Shown: positions 1 through 12,190, numbered from the stretch's first letter. The stretch is DNA of 64,000 nt from Manihot esculenta (GCF_001659605.2 NC_035178.2:9308062-9372061), one strand, 5' to 3'. Translations and numbers: made by a program. Notes: generated by a model from the letters alone, not told the origin.

Positions 1-2040
1 AGGTTTGTTATCAGCCTTATAGGCTCGTATGTTGCTCAGGAGAGGTTGTCAGGGGTTTCTAGTTTACATGAGAGTGTATGGCAGTCAGGTCAGGGAGTCG
101 CCTCAGTGCCCGTAATCAGAGAAGTTTTTAGATGTTTCCCCAGACGAGTTCCCAGGACTGCCACCTGTCAGGGAGATAGAGTTCAAAATAGAAGTAATGC
201 ATGGAATTGGATCAATCTCTATCCCTCCCCACAGGATGGTATCAACAGAGTTAAAAGAGTTATTAGGATCAGTTGTAAAAGTTGGCAGGCAAGGGTTCCC
301 ATCTAACTGAGCACTTCGCCTTGGGGTGTTACAGTATTGTTATAAGGATGAAGGATGGATCCCTAGGACTTTGTATCGACTACAAGTCGTTGAACAAAGT
401 CACTACCCAGGACAAGTATTTGCTACCTTGGATCGACGATCTATGTTAAACCAGCTAGTAAGAGCTGGTTGCCTTTCCAAGATAGATCTGAAGTCCAGGT
501 ACTATCAGTTAAGATCAAGGAAGAAGATGTACAGAGAGCAGTGTATAGAATCAGATATGGGCACTATGAGTCCCTAGGAATGTCGTTCGGGTTAATGAAC
601 GCCCCTACAGCATTCATGGATCTCATAAGTAGAGTTTTAGTCGGTTTCTGGATCACTCCGTTATTGTCTTCATCGATGGTACCTCGGTGAGTTCCAGAAA
701 TACAGAGGAGTATGCCCATTATCTAAAACCAGGATTGCCGATCCTGAGAGAACATGGCTTGGATGCCCAGTTCTCCAGATGTGAGTTCCGGTCGAGGAGC
801 ATACCTTTCTTGGGTCATGGTATGTCGGGGAAAAGAGAAAAGTGAGGTAGACCCGAGAAAGTTGAAGTTGTCGCTGACTAGCCCAGGCCCATTATCGTGT
901 CGAAGATCAAGAGCTCCTTAGGTTGGGCCGGTTACCTGCTGGAAGTTCATCCAGAACCTCCCTAGAGTTGCCGCTCCTATGACCAGATAGATCAAGAAGA
1001 ACCAGAAGGTTGTGTGGTCTTCTCAGTGTGAAGAGAGCGTTGAAGAGCCGAAGGAAATGTTGATGTCAGTACCGGTGGTGGCTCTGTCCGCCAGTAATGA
1101 AGGTATCACAGTGTCCTGTGATGCGTTCCGGATGGAACTAGATTGTGTGTTAATGTAAAATGGCAGGATGATTGCTTATGCTTCTAAGTAGCTGAAGAAG
1201 CATGAGTTGAGTCATCCTACACATGATCAAGGGATGGAAATGGAAATCCTTGCACTCAAGATGTGGAGGCGGTACCTATATAAGGTATGAGGACGGATCC
1301 TTACAGATCGAAAGGACTTGCAATACATCTTGAGTCAAGGGAGAGAAATCGAAGGCAGAGGAGATGGGTAAAGACTGCGTGGTGTTTATGACTCCAAAGT
1401 CCAGTATTTTCGGCTGAGACAGATATTTCAATAGATGCCCTCAACCGGAAACCACCTGGCAGCTATCCCATCCCTTAGTGCAGTAAGAAGAAGATCAGTA
1501 ACCAAAGAATGAGAAGAATCAGAACTGCTGTGAGTCAGCAGGAGAGTTATGAAGTTGTCCGCAAGAGGCATGTGAGGTTTCAGAAGCGAGAAGAGTTTTG
1601 TCAGAGTGCGCCGCGGAAGCATGTTGAGGTTTGCTGGAGGTGTCTCCTAAAGAGAGGATGATTCGTTATGGGCAAAAAGGTCAATTATCTCTCAAATACA
1701 TTGGAGCCTTGAAATCCTGCAAAGGATTGGGAATGTATTCCACGAGTTAGATTTACCTACTTCAATGGAAGAAATCCATCCATTTTTCCATGTTCCCACG
1801 GTATATGAGTTCGTGTCGGATCCGAGTGAGGTTCTGGAAAGAACCAGAGGTGGAGATCATAGAGGATCTCACCTATGTTGAGCAGCTAGTACAGACCGCA
1901 GACACACAAGTTAGAAAGTGTGGAAACAAGGAAATCCCGATGGTGAAAGTCCCTTAGAATCACCTTAAGATGAAAAGTGCACCAGGGAGACCGTGAGTTC
2001 CTACTCCAGTAATACCGTGTTTCTTATAGACTAAAGTTTA
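1..2040 (+). pseudogene. Decayed gypsy pol (RT, RNase H, integrase tail)
   Basis: Fragments in all three forward frames match the usual gypsy pol order. Around 100-300 is the linker before reverse transcriptase. At 326-690 are RT pieces, including the FGLMNAP block at about 583-606 and a degraded stretch where the catalytic YxDD-type motif should be. RNase H pieces follow at about 1120-1330 (for example IAYAS and LKKHEL). From about 1540 to 2000 the text resembles the end of integrase with its chromo-like tail. The zinc-binding and catalytic core of integrase, normally several hundred codons, is missing between about 1450 and 1540. Many stops and frameshifts make this copy non-coding. Confidence 0.85.
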
Positions 2041-2115
2041 TGTGTTGTTATGATTGTGCTTATGTTATGTTTATGCTTGTGCCTGTTTGTTGGAACATTC
2101 GGGATGAATGTTCTT

Positions 2116-2129
2116 AAAGGGGGGAAGAA
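2116..2129 (+). other. Polypurine tract of plus-strand element
   Basis: A purine run AAAGGGGGGAAGAA directly abuts the TGTAATACC start of the 3' LTR at 2130. This is the position and composition of the plus-strand DNA primer of LTR retrotransposons, and it fixes both the LTR boundary and the element's orientation. Confidence 0.88.
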
Positions 2130-2505
2130 TGTAATACCCGGCTAGATTCCGGCATCGGAATCCCAACCTTCCGGCGGAATCTCCGTTGGAATCTGGAATT
2201 TTGATGATGCCAGAGTCTTCTTGAGGGGTAAAATGTGTTTCTAAAATGTTTTTATTGATTTCATGGTTTTAAATGAAAAAGGATTGGGTTTTTAAAGGAA
2301 TAGACCAAGGAGGCTTTTTGCCAGGTTCGGCCACCGAAGGTTAAGTTCGGCCGCCGAACATGGGAAGGTTTCGGGAGTGCCTTTGGCCTCCGAAAGCCTT
2401 ATTTGAGCAAGCCCATGTTCGGCCGCCGAACCTCAAGTTCGGCCGCCGAACATGCATGAGTTTAGGGGGCACGTTAGGCTGCCGAAGGTGGTTCAGCAGG
2501 CCAAC

Positions 2506-2511
2506 TATAAA
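2506..2511 (+). promoter_or_regulatory. LTR TATA box
   Basis: TATAAA followed by AGCCCTCAG. The same TATA plus GCCYTCAG context occurs in the related LTRs at 4172, 31881 and, reversed, 10801 and 56413, which supports a conserved LTR promoter. Confidence 0.6.
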
Positions 2512-4171
2512 GAGCCCTCAGATCGAAAATGGGCGAGTTTTCTTCCCATTCTCGAGCTCAGGTGAGTTTTGGTCCTCCTTTGGTCGTTTTCATGTTTTCC
2601 TCTACCCATCCTTCAAGTTTTCATGAGATCTACCCTTGTTTTGAAGATTTGAAACCCAAATAGAAGTTTTGGAGTTTGGAGGCTTTTGGAGCTTGGATCC
2701 TCCACACCTCCGAGTTAGGGATCGCACCACCCCTCGATCTTCAAGAGGTAAGTGTAGATCCTTACCTTCCTAGTGTTTTAATGAAGTTTTAAGTGGGTTT
2801 ATGGGAGTTTTAATGGGTAGATATGCATGTTTAGGTTTATGTGGGTTTTATGCCCAATGTATGTTTATGCCTGGTTATGTGATGTTATGTTGAAGGTTTG
2901 AGCTAGTTTATGCATGTGGGAGAGTGTATGCATGATTGGGAAAGAGCAAGTGAGCTTATGGGTTGTTTTGATGGTTTTGGCCTATGTGGGTCATAAGCTA
3001 TCTATGTATGCTTTTGATGTTGTTTTTGGAGTTTAAGCAAGTTGTTAAGCTCCTTTGTGCTTGTTTTGGGGTGTTTGAAATGGTTTGGGAGGCTGTTGAT
3101 GCATGAGACTGAGTTCTGGATGAACTCAGGTTCGGCCGCCGAAGGTGGTTTCGGCCGCCGAACCTGCCTATGGACACATGGAATGGCCGCCAAACCTTGC
3201 CCCCGAAAGTTATGTTTTGGAGCCGAAGCAGACTTTCGGCCGCCGAAGGTGATGTTCGGCCGCCGAAAGTGCCTGACTTTCGTCTCTGGAGAGAGGGTTC
3301 GGCCGCCGAAGGCGCCTTCGAACCTGCATGACTTTCGTCTCTAAAAGGGACCTTCGGCCGCCGAAAGTGCTGCCGAAAGTGCCCTGTCCAGCCCTTTCAT
3401 GATTGTTTCCATGCATGTTTCTATGATGTTTTAGGGGGTTTTTGGGGAGTTGTTTAGAGTATGTTCGGCACCTCATTCGAGTCCACCTGTGTAGGATCGG
3501 ACCCGAGGAACCGAGGAGGCCATCAGTGTTAGCAGTTGCAGAGTCAGTCTAGCGTCTGCCAGAGGTGAGTGGAACTAAACCTAATGCTTTAAATTAAGAA
3601 ATTGAATGTTGTTTTGAGCATGATCCATGCATCATAAATGCCATGATATGTATTAGGTTGTTCTGCATTAGAATCCACGAATATGATGCATTGCATAATA
3701 TGTTGTTGATGTGGATGGACATTGGATGATCCTTAGCCCTCAGTATGAGATGAGATAATGTGATATGAGATGATATGGCATGAGATGAAAGACCATGTAA
3801 TACCCGGCTAGATTCCGGCATCGGAATCCCTACCTTCCGGCGGAATCTCCGTTGGAATATGGAATGTTGATGATGCCAGAGTCTTCTAGAGGGGTAAAAT
3901 GTGATTTCTAAAATGATTTTTACTGATTTCATGGTTTTAAATGAAAAAGATTTGAGTTTTGAAAAGAAAAGACCAAGGAGGGTTTTGCCAGGTTCGGCCG
4001 CCGAAAGGGGAGTTCGGCCACCGAACATGAGTTGGTTTTGGGAGCGCTTTTGGCCTCCGAAAGCTATGTTTGAACAAACCAGGTTCGGCCGCCGAACCTC
4101 AAGTTCGGCCGCCGAACATGGGGGTGTTTTGCATGCACGTTAGGCCGCCGAAGGAGGTTTGGCTGGCCACC

Positions 4172-4178
4172 TATAAAA
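4172..4178 (+). promoter_or_regulatory. LTR TATA box
   Basis: TATAAAA in the context CCACCTATAAAAGCCCCTCAG of the nested solo LTR. The element could still promote transcription to the right, into decayed repeat DNA. Confidence 0.6.
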
Positions 4179-5391
4179 GCCCCTCAGACCGAAAATGGGC
4201 GAGATTTCTCCCCATTCTCGAGCTCAGGTGTGTTCATGTCCTCCTTTGGTCATTTTCATGTTTTCTCTTCATCTCCTTCATATTTTTATGAGTTCATGGT
4301 TGTTTTGAAGAGTTTTCAAGCTTAGATCAGAGTTTTGGGAGCTTGGAGACCCAAGGAGTAGTTTCCTCCCATCTCCAAGTTAGAGCTCGCACAAACCCTC
4401 GATCTTCAAGAGGTAAGTGTGGATCTATGCTTTCTTTCACGTTTCATGAAGTTTTGAATGAGTTTTAAGAGGTTTTGATGGTTGAGTATGGGTAGATATG
4501 CATGTTAGGGTTTATGTGGGTTTTATGCCCAATGTATGATAATGTATGCTTTATATGTTGTTTTTGGGAGTTTAAGCTTGTTTGAGCTCCTTTGTGCATG
4601 GTTAAGGATGTATGCATGTGTTTGGGAAGTTGGGTGCTTGTTTTGGGGTGTATGGAAGGTTTGGGAGGCTTGAAATGCACAAAGGCTGAGTTCTGGATGA
4701 ACTCAGGTTCGGCCGCCGAAGGTGGTTTCGGCCGCCGAACCTGCCTGAGGATGCAGGGATTGGCCGCCTAACCTTGCCCCCGAAAGTTGAGTTTTGGCTT
4801 GAAAGCAGACTTTCGGCCGCCGAAGGTAATGTTCGGCCGCCGAAAGTGCCTGACTTTCGTCTCTGGAGAGAGGGTTCGGCCGCCGAAGGTGCCGCCGAAC
4901 CTGCCTGACTTTCGTCTCTGTCTGGGACTTTCGGCCGCCGAAGGTGCCGCCGAAAGTGCCCTGTCCAGCCTTTTCTTGAGTGTTTTCTATGCATGTTTAA
5001 GTGATGCTTTAGGGGGTTTTTGGGTAGATGTTTATGAGTTGTTTAGAGTATGTTTAGCACCTCACTAGAGTCCATCTATGTAGGATCGGACCCGAGGATC
5101 CGAGGTGTTTAGCAGTGTTAGCTGCTTCAGAGTTAGTCCAGAGCTAGCCAGAGGTGAGTGGAACTAACCCTTATGTTTTAAATCAAATGTTTTCTGCATG
5201 TTCAAGCATGTTCATGCATCATGAATACCATGTTATGCAATAGGTTGTTTGCATTAGAATTCACGAATATGATGCATTGCATAATACGATGACAATGATG
5301 TGGATGGATACTGGATGATCCTCTAGCCCTCAGTATGTTATGATATGATATGGAATGATATGATATGGCATGTACGATATGATATGAGAAG

Positions 5392-5517
5392 AGAAGTCCA
5401 GGTGTGGCCGTATCGCCCCTGGCATAGAGCATGAGAAGTCCAGGTGTGGCCGTATCGCCCCTGGCATAGAGTATGTGAAGTCCAGGCGTGGCCGTATCGC
5501 CCCTGGCATAAAGTATT
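5392..5517 (+). repeat. Three 42-bp tandem subrepeats in LTR
   Basis: Units begin at 5392, 5434 and 5476 with AGAAGTCCAGG and contain GGCCGTATCGCCCCTGGCAT. They are nearly identical. Equivalent but diverged arrays lie at 6157-6300, 33000-33175 and, reversed, about 9570-9680 and 55195-55275, so the array is a family character of the LTR. Confidence 0.85.
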
Positions 5518-6948
5518 GTTGACTTGTTATGGTACAAGATTGATATGTAGAGGGCTATTGGTGACAGATTCATCCTTGAGGAGATATATTTGTGATGTGA
5601 CGCATTCCATGATAGCATATGTTAAAAAGAACTGTTTTCTTTTATGGTTTCTGCTCACTGGGCTTTTTAGCTCACCCCTCTCCCCTAACCCCAGGTTTGC
5701 AGGGTCAGAGGTAGTTCAGGAAGACGGCAAGATATGGTTATGGTCATGATATGTAATAGAATAGAAGTGGACATGATGTAATGTGAGGTTATGTATTGAT
5801 GTAAAAAGAGTTGTATTGCATAATGATATTATGTTATATGTTCAGAGTTATAGTATTGTGCTTGGCCCGAGTTGGATATCCCTCTGTACATGAGTTTTAT
5901 TTTATATTATTACATGTGATGGACCGAGTTTGACATAGGGTATGCTGACCCTAGGGGTTCTATGAGTGCAGTCATAGTGCATACACAGGTCAAACTGGTT
6001 AAAGGTAAAGTTTTAAATGTTTTATGGATATGTTTGATCATGTTTAGGATTATACCAGCTGTACAGGATGCATAGTAGGCTTGCTACGGGTCCCGGCGGC
6101 CTTATGCCGATCTGGATCCTAGCGCCGGTAGCGGTCCGGATTTTCGGGTCGTTACAGACCAGGTGTGGCCTAATCGCCCCTGGCATCATGTATATGTAAG
6201 GAAAGACCAGGTGTGGCCTAATCGCCCCTGGCATAGTTGGACATGTTATGATATGAGTTACGTAAGCGAATACTAGGTGTGGCCTCATCGCCCCTGGTAT
6301 AGTTGGACATATTTCGATATGTAGAGGGCTAATGGTGACAAGTTCATCCTTGATGTGATATGTTTGTGATGTGATGCATTCCATGATAGCATATTTTAAA
6401 TGAACTGTTTTCTTGTATGGTTTCCGCTCACTGGGCTTTATAGCTCACCCCTCTCCCCTAACCCCAGGTTTGCAGGGTCAGAGATAGATCAGGAGGTCAT
6501 CAGGATGGCTATGGTTATGATATGTAATAGAATAATAGTGGACATGATGTATTGTAAAGTTATGTAATGATGTAAAAGAGTGGTATTGTAACATGATTTT
6601 ATGTAATATGTTCAGAGTTATAGTATTGTGCTTGGCCCGAGTTGGATAATCCCCTTTTGTACATGAGTTTTATTTTTATGCTGATGTCTGTGTTGGACCG
6701 AGTTTGACATAGGGTATGCTGACCCTAGGGGTTCTATGAGATCAGTCATAGTGCATACACAGGTCAAGCTGGTTAAAAGGTAAAGTTTTTAATTGTTTTA
6801 TGAGATGTTGTTCATGTTTGGGATTATACCAACTGTACAGGATGCATAGTAGGCTTGCTACGGGTCTCGGCGGCCTTATGCCGATCTGGATCCTAGCGCC
6901 GGTAGCGGTCCAAATTTTCGGGTCGTTACAACACTTGGGTCCACTGAC

Positions 6949-8668
6949 CTAGAGAGGACACTCTAACTCAGAGATCATCAACCCCAACCTCTGAACGGCT
7001 CTCAGAGCAATAAAAGAATGAGATGCACCAGGGTCCATCAAGGCATACACATCTGAACAACCAATGACTAAGTTACCTGCCACCACGGTGTTAGATGCAT
7101 CTGCCTCCTGTTGAGTCATTGTGAAGATCCGTGCTGGAGCTGATGGACCTTCACCTCTGAAACCCGCTGAAGAAGAGGCTGCCCCTTTCCCTCTGCCTCT
7201 ACCACTGGCCTGAGTCACGGCTGGAGCTGCTGGCTGAGCCACACTACCAGAAGCTGTCTGCTGAGACTGTGCTCCAAAAACTGCCCTAGGACACTCCCGA
7301 GCCATGTGTCCCTCTTGCCCGCATTTGAAGCAGGCTGTTGTCTCAGCCCGGCAAACTCCCCTGTGTGGCCTACTACACTTTGCACAAACTGCATTATCCG
7401 CACCAGAGCTCGAGCCACTTCCTAGTCCCAGACTAGACTTGACCTTGTTCCAAAACTTGTTCTTCTTCGGCTTCCTAGTGGTGTTACTCCACTTTTTGCT
7501 ACCTGAAACTGCTGCACTCAAAGAAGAAGAGCCTAGGGTCTTGGAACCAGAAGACTGTGCCACTGACTGTCTGACTGTTCCCTGAACGATGGCACTGGCC
7601 TCCATTTTCCGGGCCATATCCACTATGGCATGGAAGCTCTCCCTATCTGCTGACTGGATCAAGGAGGAATATCTAGAGTGGAGTTTCATGATATACCTCC
7701 TTGACCTTTTCTGGTCCGAGTCAAGATTTTGCCCTGCAAATGGCAACAGCTCCAAGAATCTGTCTATGAAGTCCTCTACACCCATCTCATCAGTCTGCCT
7801 CAACTGCTCAAACTCTATCATCTTCAGCTCCCTTGAACTATCTGGGAAAGCCCATCCTGCAAACTCGTTTGCAAACTCCTCCCAAAACATGTTGTCCACT
7901 CTCGGGTTCACATAATTCTTGAACCACTCTCGTGCCTTTTTGCACTTAAGCTTGAACCCAGCTATCTGAATGGCTCTACTATCATCAGCCCCAATCTCAT
8001 CTGTGATCACCTTAACCCTTTCAAGATACACAAATGGGTCATCCCACTTTTTCATACTGAGGAGCACCCAGTTTCATATAGTCGGTCATCTTGACCTTGC
8101 TCCCACTGGCTGAGCTGGGTCTAGAAGGTTGAGTAACTGGGGCTGCTGGTTCTGTAGGTGGTGGAGGTGGAGGTGTAGCATTCCCCGAGGTGGGGTTTGC
8201 CGGGTGAGGATAAAAGGGTGAGGGTGGATAAGCTGGGTACTGGGGGTGAGGTGGATAGAAAGGTGGATAAGGCATGTAGGTAGGGTAGGGGTTAAAGCTG
8301 GAGTAATCCGATGTGCCTCCCATCGGATACCCTGAACCCTGTGGGAAGGGTAGATAATGGGGTGGAAAACCATACCTCGAGGCCTGAGCGCCTCCCTGAG
8401 ACTCCCCTGTCCCTTCTTCCGACATGCTGACATCCAGATTTCCATCCCTCCTCTGGTCCTCTTCCATAACCTCCCTCACATCTGAAGAACTTCCTCCTCT
8501 ATCTGTCCCCCTTCTGCTAGCATCAAAAGACCTTCTAGGGTCCCTTGACACTCTTTCTCTGCTTGATCTACATGACATTGCCCTAGGCAATGCTGGAGGA
8601 CGGGCACTCGTGCCCTCATCCTCAGGTGGTACTCCAGTCAATCGTGCAGATCGACGAGTTCCCCTCAT
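6949..8668 (-). pseudogene. Gypsy gag-protease, one frameshift
   Basis: The product would be the retrotransposon capsid and nucleocapsid polyprotein. The N-terminal 8668-8039 frame has a proline- and tyrosine-rich segment. From about 8060 leftward a second frame encodes the retrotransposon gag core (motifs REWFKNY and SRELKMIEFEQL), a CCHC zinc knuckle CFKCGQEGHMARECP at about 7300, and a protease start with DPGASHSF where D-S/T-G is usual. The two frames are offset by one base at a T run (8048-8052 on plus), so this copy is disrupted unless the shift is a sequencing error or a programmed event. I prefer the start MRGTRRSARL at 8668; an upstream ATG at 8701 also exists. The coding text is then truncated by the neighbouring LTR. 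Confidence 0.85.
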
Positions 8669-8914
8669 CCTGTTTTCTGAAAGGCAGCACATAACAAACA
8701 AATATTAGCATCATATGGTTCATGTGGGCACACATGAACCCTCATCACATACATCACATATCATTAATGCACATGCATATAATCATGGCATTTCACATCA
8801 TCATGCAAGACAGGACTCCACATCCTATCCTAGTGGACATGATCTTCCTATTGTGCTTGACCTTCTATAACATCTATGAGCCTGACACTCTAGGTCCGAC
8901 CATATGAACCTAGG

Positions 8915-8926
8915 GCTCTGATACCA
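8915..8926 (-). other. Primer binding site, tRNA-iMet type
   Basis: On the minus strand the 12 bases read TGGTATCAGAGC, the classic primer site complementary to the 3' end of plant initiator tRNA-Met. It starts three bases after the LTR end, as expected, and sets the element's direction. Confidence 0.9.
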
Positions 8927-8929
8927 TTC

Positions 8930-11163
8930 TGTAACGACCCAAAAATCGGACCGCTACCGGCGCTAGGATCCAGATCGGCTTAAGGCCGCCGGGACCCGTA
9001 GCAAGCCTGACATGTAACCTGTAAACCTGTTTAATCCCATACATGATCAACAATCATACATAACAATTAAAACTTTTCTTTCATACATTCTCTCATACAC
9101 CAAACTCAACCTGTGCATGCACTGAACATAGACATAATCATAAACATTGACCCCTCTGTGGGATCTCATCAATGCCCCAATGGGCGATACAACATAAGTT
9201 GAGTTGGTTTACATAAACATCATAAGACATCTAAGATCACGTATTAAAAGGGATAACAATACCCATAGGGTCAAGCACAACTTCTAATCCTCAATATCAT
9301 TATACATAACATGACTATTCAACTTTACATCATCTTACAATTTATCATGTCCACTTTCTATCTATTACAAACATATGACTTTACTCTTCTTGACTTCTCT
9401 GTCTAGCCTGTACCTGCAATCCTGGGGGATTAGGGAAAAGGAGTGAGCTACTAGAGCCCAGTGAGCAGAATAATGAAAAACAACATTTAAATTCTCATGC
9501 CATCATGTAATGCAACACATCACAACAAATCACATCTCGGATGGTATTGTCACCAATAGTCCTCTACATTCCAAAGTGCCGGGACGTAGAATGGGTACAA
9601 CCGGTCTTTCTCTTAACATAACATATCATAACATTCCAATGTGCCAGGGACGTAGAATGGGTACAACCTGGACTTCCATACCATATCATGCCGTAACATC
9701 ATCATACCATATGAGGACTAAAGGATCATCCAATAACCAATTCACATCAACATCATAAATGCAATGCAACATATTCGTGAATTCTAATGCAAACAACCTA
9801 ATTCATCACATGGCATTCATGATGCATGAACATGCTAAAAACTTTATAATTTATTTGCTTTAAATCGTAAAGGTTTATTCTACTCACCTCTAGCTGAAGT
9901 TCTACTGACTCAGAAGCAGCTGAACTCACTGCTGGGGTCCTCGGTTCCTCGGGTCCGAACCTACACAGGTGGACTCAAATGAGGGACCAAACAACTAGAA
10001 CATAACTCTAAAAACATCCCCCAAAAACCCCCTAAAACACCTCAAAACAATCATGCAAAAACATGCAAAGGAAGGCTGAACAGGGCAGGTTCGGCGGCAC
10101 CTTCGGCAGCTGAAAGTCCCTCCAGAGCCGAAACCCAGGCAGGTTCGGCGGCACCTTCGGCGGCCGAAAGTCCCAGACAGAGACGAAAGTCTCTTTTCGG
10201 GGGCAGGCTTCGGCAGCCGAAAGGCTTGCCTCCCCAGCCATGTTCGGCGGCCGAAAGTCCTTCGGCTGCCGAACCTGGTTTCTGCCAAAGGGCAGAAACT
10301 TGGCTCCTCTATGCACATTTGCCTCCAAAACTTCCAATCATGCATAAACCTATTCTACAACACACATACTCAAGCATACAAGCTCCTAGGGGCTTCAAAC
10401 CATCTAAAACCCCATCTACAACACATCAAACAACACAAATCCAACATACATTGCCCATAAACCAACAAAAACCCAAAAACTCATAAAACCCTACACATGC
10501 ATTTCTACTTCAAGAATCAACTTAAAACTTGTTAAAAACATATAGTGAACTCAAGATCGGTCCTTACCTCTTGAAGATCGAGAGGAAAATGACCCTAGCT
10601 CGAAGATGGAAGAGATTTGAGTTCTTGAACCTCAAAGCCCCAAAACTTGCTTTAAACTCGAAAATCTTCAAAATAAAGCAAAAACTTGTGAAAATCTTGA
10701 AAGATCTGAAGGAAAGGACTCAAGATTGGTGAGGGACGGTGGAGAGCTCACCTTGGCTAAAAATGGGGAAAAAGCTCGCCCGTTTTCGGCTAAGGGACCC
10801 TTTTATAGTGGCTGGCCAGGCCACGTTCGGGGGCCGAACGTGCCTCCGCATGCATGCCATGTTCGGCGGCCGAACTTGAGGTTTGGCGGCCGAACCTGGA
10901 CTTCCCTCACTTATGCCTTCGGGGGCCTAAGGCACACCCGAAATGCCCGCATGTTCGGCGGCCGAACTTGAGGTTCAGCGGCCGAACCTGGGTTTTCCTC
11001 AAAGGTTGTTTTCATACAAAACTCATTTTCCTTTTTACTTAAAATCATCAAATACATTAAAACATTTTATGAAAACATGGTTTTACCCTTCTAGAGGTCT
11101 CCGACATCCGAGATTCCACCGGACGGTAGGAATTCCGATACCGGAGTCTAGCCGGGTATTACA
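8930..11163 (-). repeat. 5' LTR of minus-strand element
   Basis: 2234 bp, reading TGTAACGACCC to GCCGGGTATTACA on the plus strand, which is the reverse complement of the family ends. It has a reversed TATA box at 10801-10807, TTCGGCGGCCGAA-type motifs at about 10160-10270 and 10855-10990, and two subrepeats around 9570-9680. Homologous to the plus-strand LTRs throughout but clearly diverged from them. The five bases after it are GATAC; the partner copy would be off-window. Confidence 0.9.
10801..10807 (-). promoter_or_regulatory. LTR TATA box (minus)
   Basis: TATAAAA on the minus strand, followed by GGGTCCC, at the same relative place as in the other LTRs. It would drive leftward transcription of the gag at 8668. 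Confidence 0.6.
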
Positions 11164-12190
11164 GATACTTGGTCGTTGGCCTGATGGATACCTTTCTAGT
11201 GGTCTGATCGTGAAATGTGTCACGGTTCTAAAGTGTAAATCATACTGACTGTTCTGAGTGGAACCATGCGGCCTTAGCTCAGTCCATCGAACTAAGTCAA
11301 CTTCTATCCGGGTTGAGCATGCATTGTCCTTACTTTCTTCTCACTTGCCTTATCGACCAGGCCGATCCAAGATCTTGTCCAACACTAGGCCAAAATTGAT
11401 CCAAGTGATATAGTAATGCCTTGGAGAGTTGTCGAGTTTTTTTCAGTCCTGATGAGCTTCCGAGCATTTTTCAGCCCTATTGAGCTTTCAGGCATTCTCT
11501 AGCCCTGACTAGCTTCCAGACATTTTCCAGCCCTATCAAGTTTCCGAGCATTCTCTAGTCCTGATGAACTTACATGCATTTTCTAGCCTTATCAAGTTTC
11601 TAGGCATTCTCTAGTCTTGATGAACTTACATGCATTCTCTAGTCCTGATGAGTTTCCAGACATTTTTCAGGCCTGACTAGCCCTAACAAACTTACAGGTA
11701 TTTTTTAGTCCAGGCGTACTTCTGAGCATTTTTTAGCCTTGACTAGACCTAATAATCTTCCGATCATTTTCCTCCTTACCGACTTTACTCACTTGTTAAG
11801 CAGCTTTTTGTAAGAGCAATGGCAAATGCATTGTAGCCTACATATGAAATGCCTTAGAAACTTCCTGTGAAGAGGGATCAAGACTCGATTGGTCGGCCTG
11901 ACTCATACTTGTCTTGTTTAGTGAGACTAACACTCGAATTATGGCTTGATGAATTTGTGCCTTGTGGCTTGACATTAGATGGCTTACTATGCAGGACTAA
12001 CACTCAGATGGCCTGGCACGAGACGCCTTTATTTAATGGGTCCAATGCCTAGATTATGGCATGAGATTATGGCCTGATGAATTTTCATTTTGTGGCCTAG
12101 TATGAGATGCTTTATTATGCTTGACTAACATCCGAATGGCCTCAGGTTCGAGCTCTACTTTGAACTCCGCTTTTGAGTGACGGGTGAGCA
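11164..12190. repeat. Relic of tandem-repeat-rich gypsy element
   Basis: No gene. About 11860-12150 repeats phrases such as GACTAACACTCGAATTATGG and GCCTTGTGGC that also build the 83-bp array at 51550-52650. I therefore read this stretch as a fragment of the same tRNA-Asp-type element family found at 48484-57671. It also contains the 28-bp array listed separately. Confidence 0.65.
11445..11668. repeat. 28-bp tandem array, about eight units
   Basis: Units follow AGYCCTGATGAGCTTCCRGGC then ATTYTCT, each 28 bases, eight in a row from 11445, with decayed copies to about 11780. Mismatches between units are frequent, so the array is old. No coding potential is visible. Confidence 0.75.

Larger units (their letters stand above)
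3796..6156 (+). mobile_element. Nested solo LTR with 5-bp TSD GACCA
   Basis: A complete 2361-bp LTR (TGTAATACCCGG ... GGGTCGTTACA) is flanked by GACCA at 3791-3795 and again at 6157-6161. No internal retrotransposon sequence is present, so it is a solo LTR, most simply produced by LTR-LTR recombination after insertion. Joining the flanks restores the normal LTR subrepeat text, which confirms insertion inside an older LTR of the same family. It has nine exact TTCGGCCGCCGAA motifs by my reading and three 42-bp subrepeats. Confidence 0.93.
1..6930 (+). mobile_element. Ty3/gypsy LTR retrotransposon, 3' part
   Basis: This is the right-hand part of a plus-strand gypsy element whose 5' end lies outside the window. 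It holds a decayed pol region (1-2040), a polypurine tract (2116-2129) and a 3' LTR from 2130 to 6930 that is interrupted by a nested LTR. The LTR begins TGTAATACCCGG and ends GGGTCGTTACA. The base after the LTR (6931) falls inside the protease-coding part of a minus-strand element, so the plus element probably inserted into that one. The left target duplication is off-window and could not be checked. Confidence 0.9.
2130..6930 (+). repeat. 3' LTR of plus element, split by nested LTR
   Basis: The LTR is in two pieces, 2130-3795 and 6157-6930, about 2.4 kb together once one copy of the duplicated GACCA is removed. It carries TATAAA at 2506-2511 and roughly nine exact copies of TTCGGCCGCCGAA, three just upstream of the TATA box and six at about 3130-3365. 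About three copies of a roughly 42-bp subrepeat (core GACCAGGTGTGGCC) lie at 6157-6300. The spurious forward and reverse ORFs across it come from these GC-rich repeats, not genes. Confidence 0.9.
6931..11163 (-). mobile_element. Minus-strand gypsy element: gag plus 5' LTR
   Basis: Reading leftward, the order is 5' LTR (11163-8930), primer site (8926-8915), gag with zinc knuckle, then the start of protease, cut off at 6931 by the plus-strand element. The LTR ends belong to the same family as the plus copies. The gag is close to intact, so this insertion looks younger than the plus-strand pol. The rest of pol and the 3' LTR should lie left of the window. The gag type and the iMet primer site suggest a Del/Tekay-like chromovirus; that lineage is an inference. 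Confidence 0.9.

Noticed and set aside
3002..5068. Many overlapping ORFs rich in SAAE, RPPK and FGGR
   Set aside because: These are translations of the TTCGGCCGCCGAA motif in different frames within LTRs, not proteins.
7304..7915. Plus-strand ORFs of 93 and 108 codons
   Set aside because: They lie antisense to the gag at 8668-6949, and only the minus strand shows the zinc knuckle and gag core.
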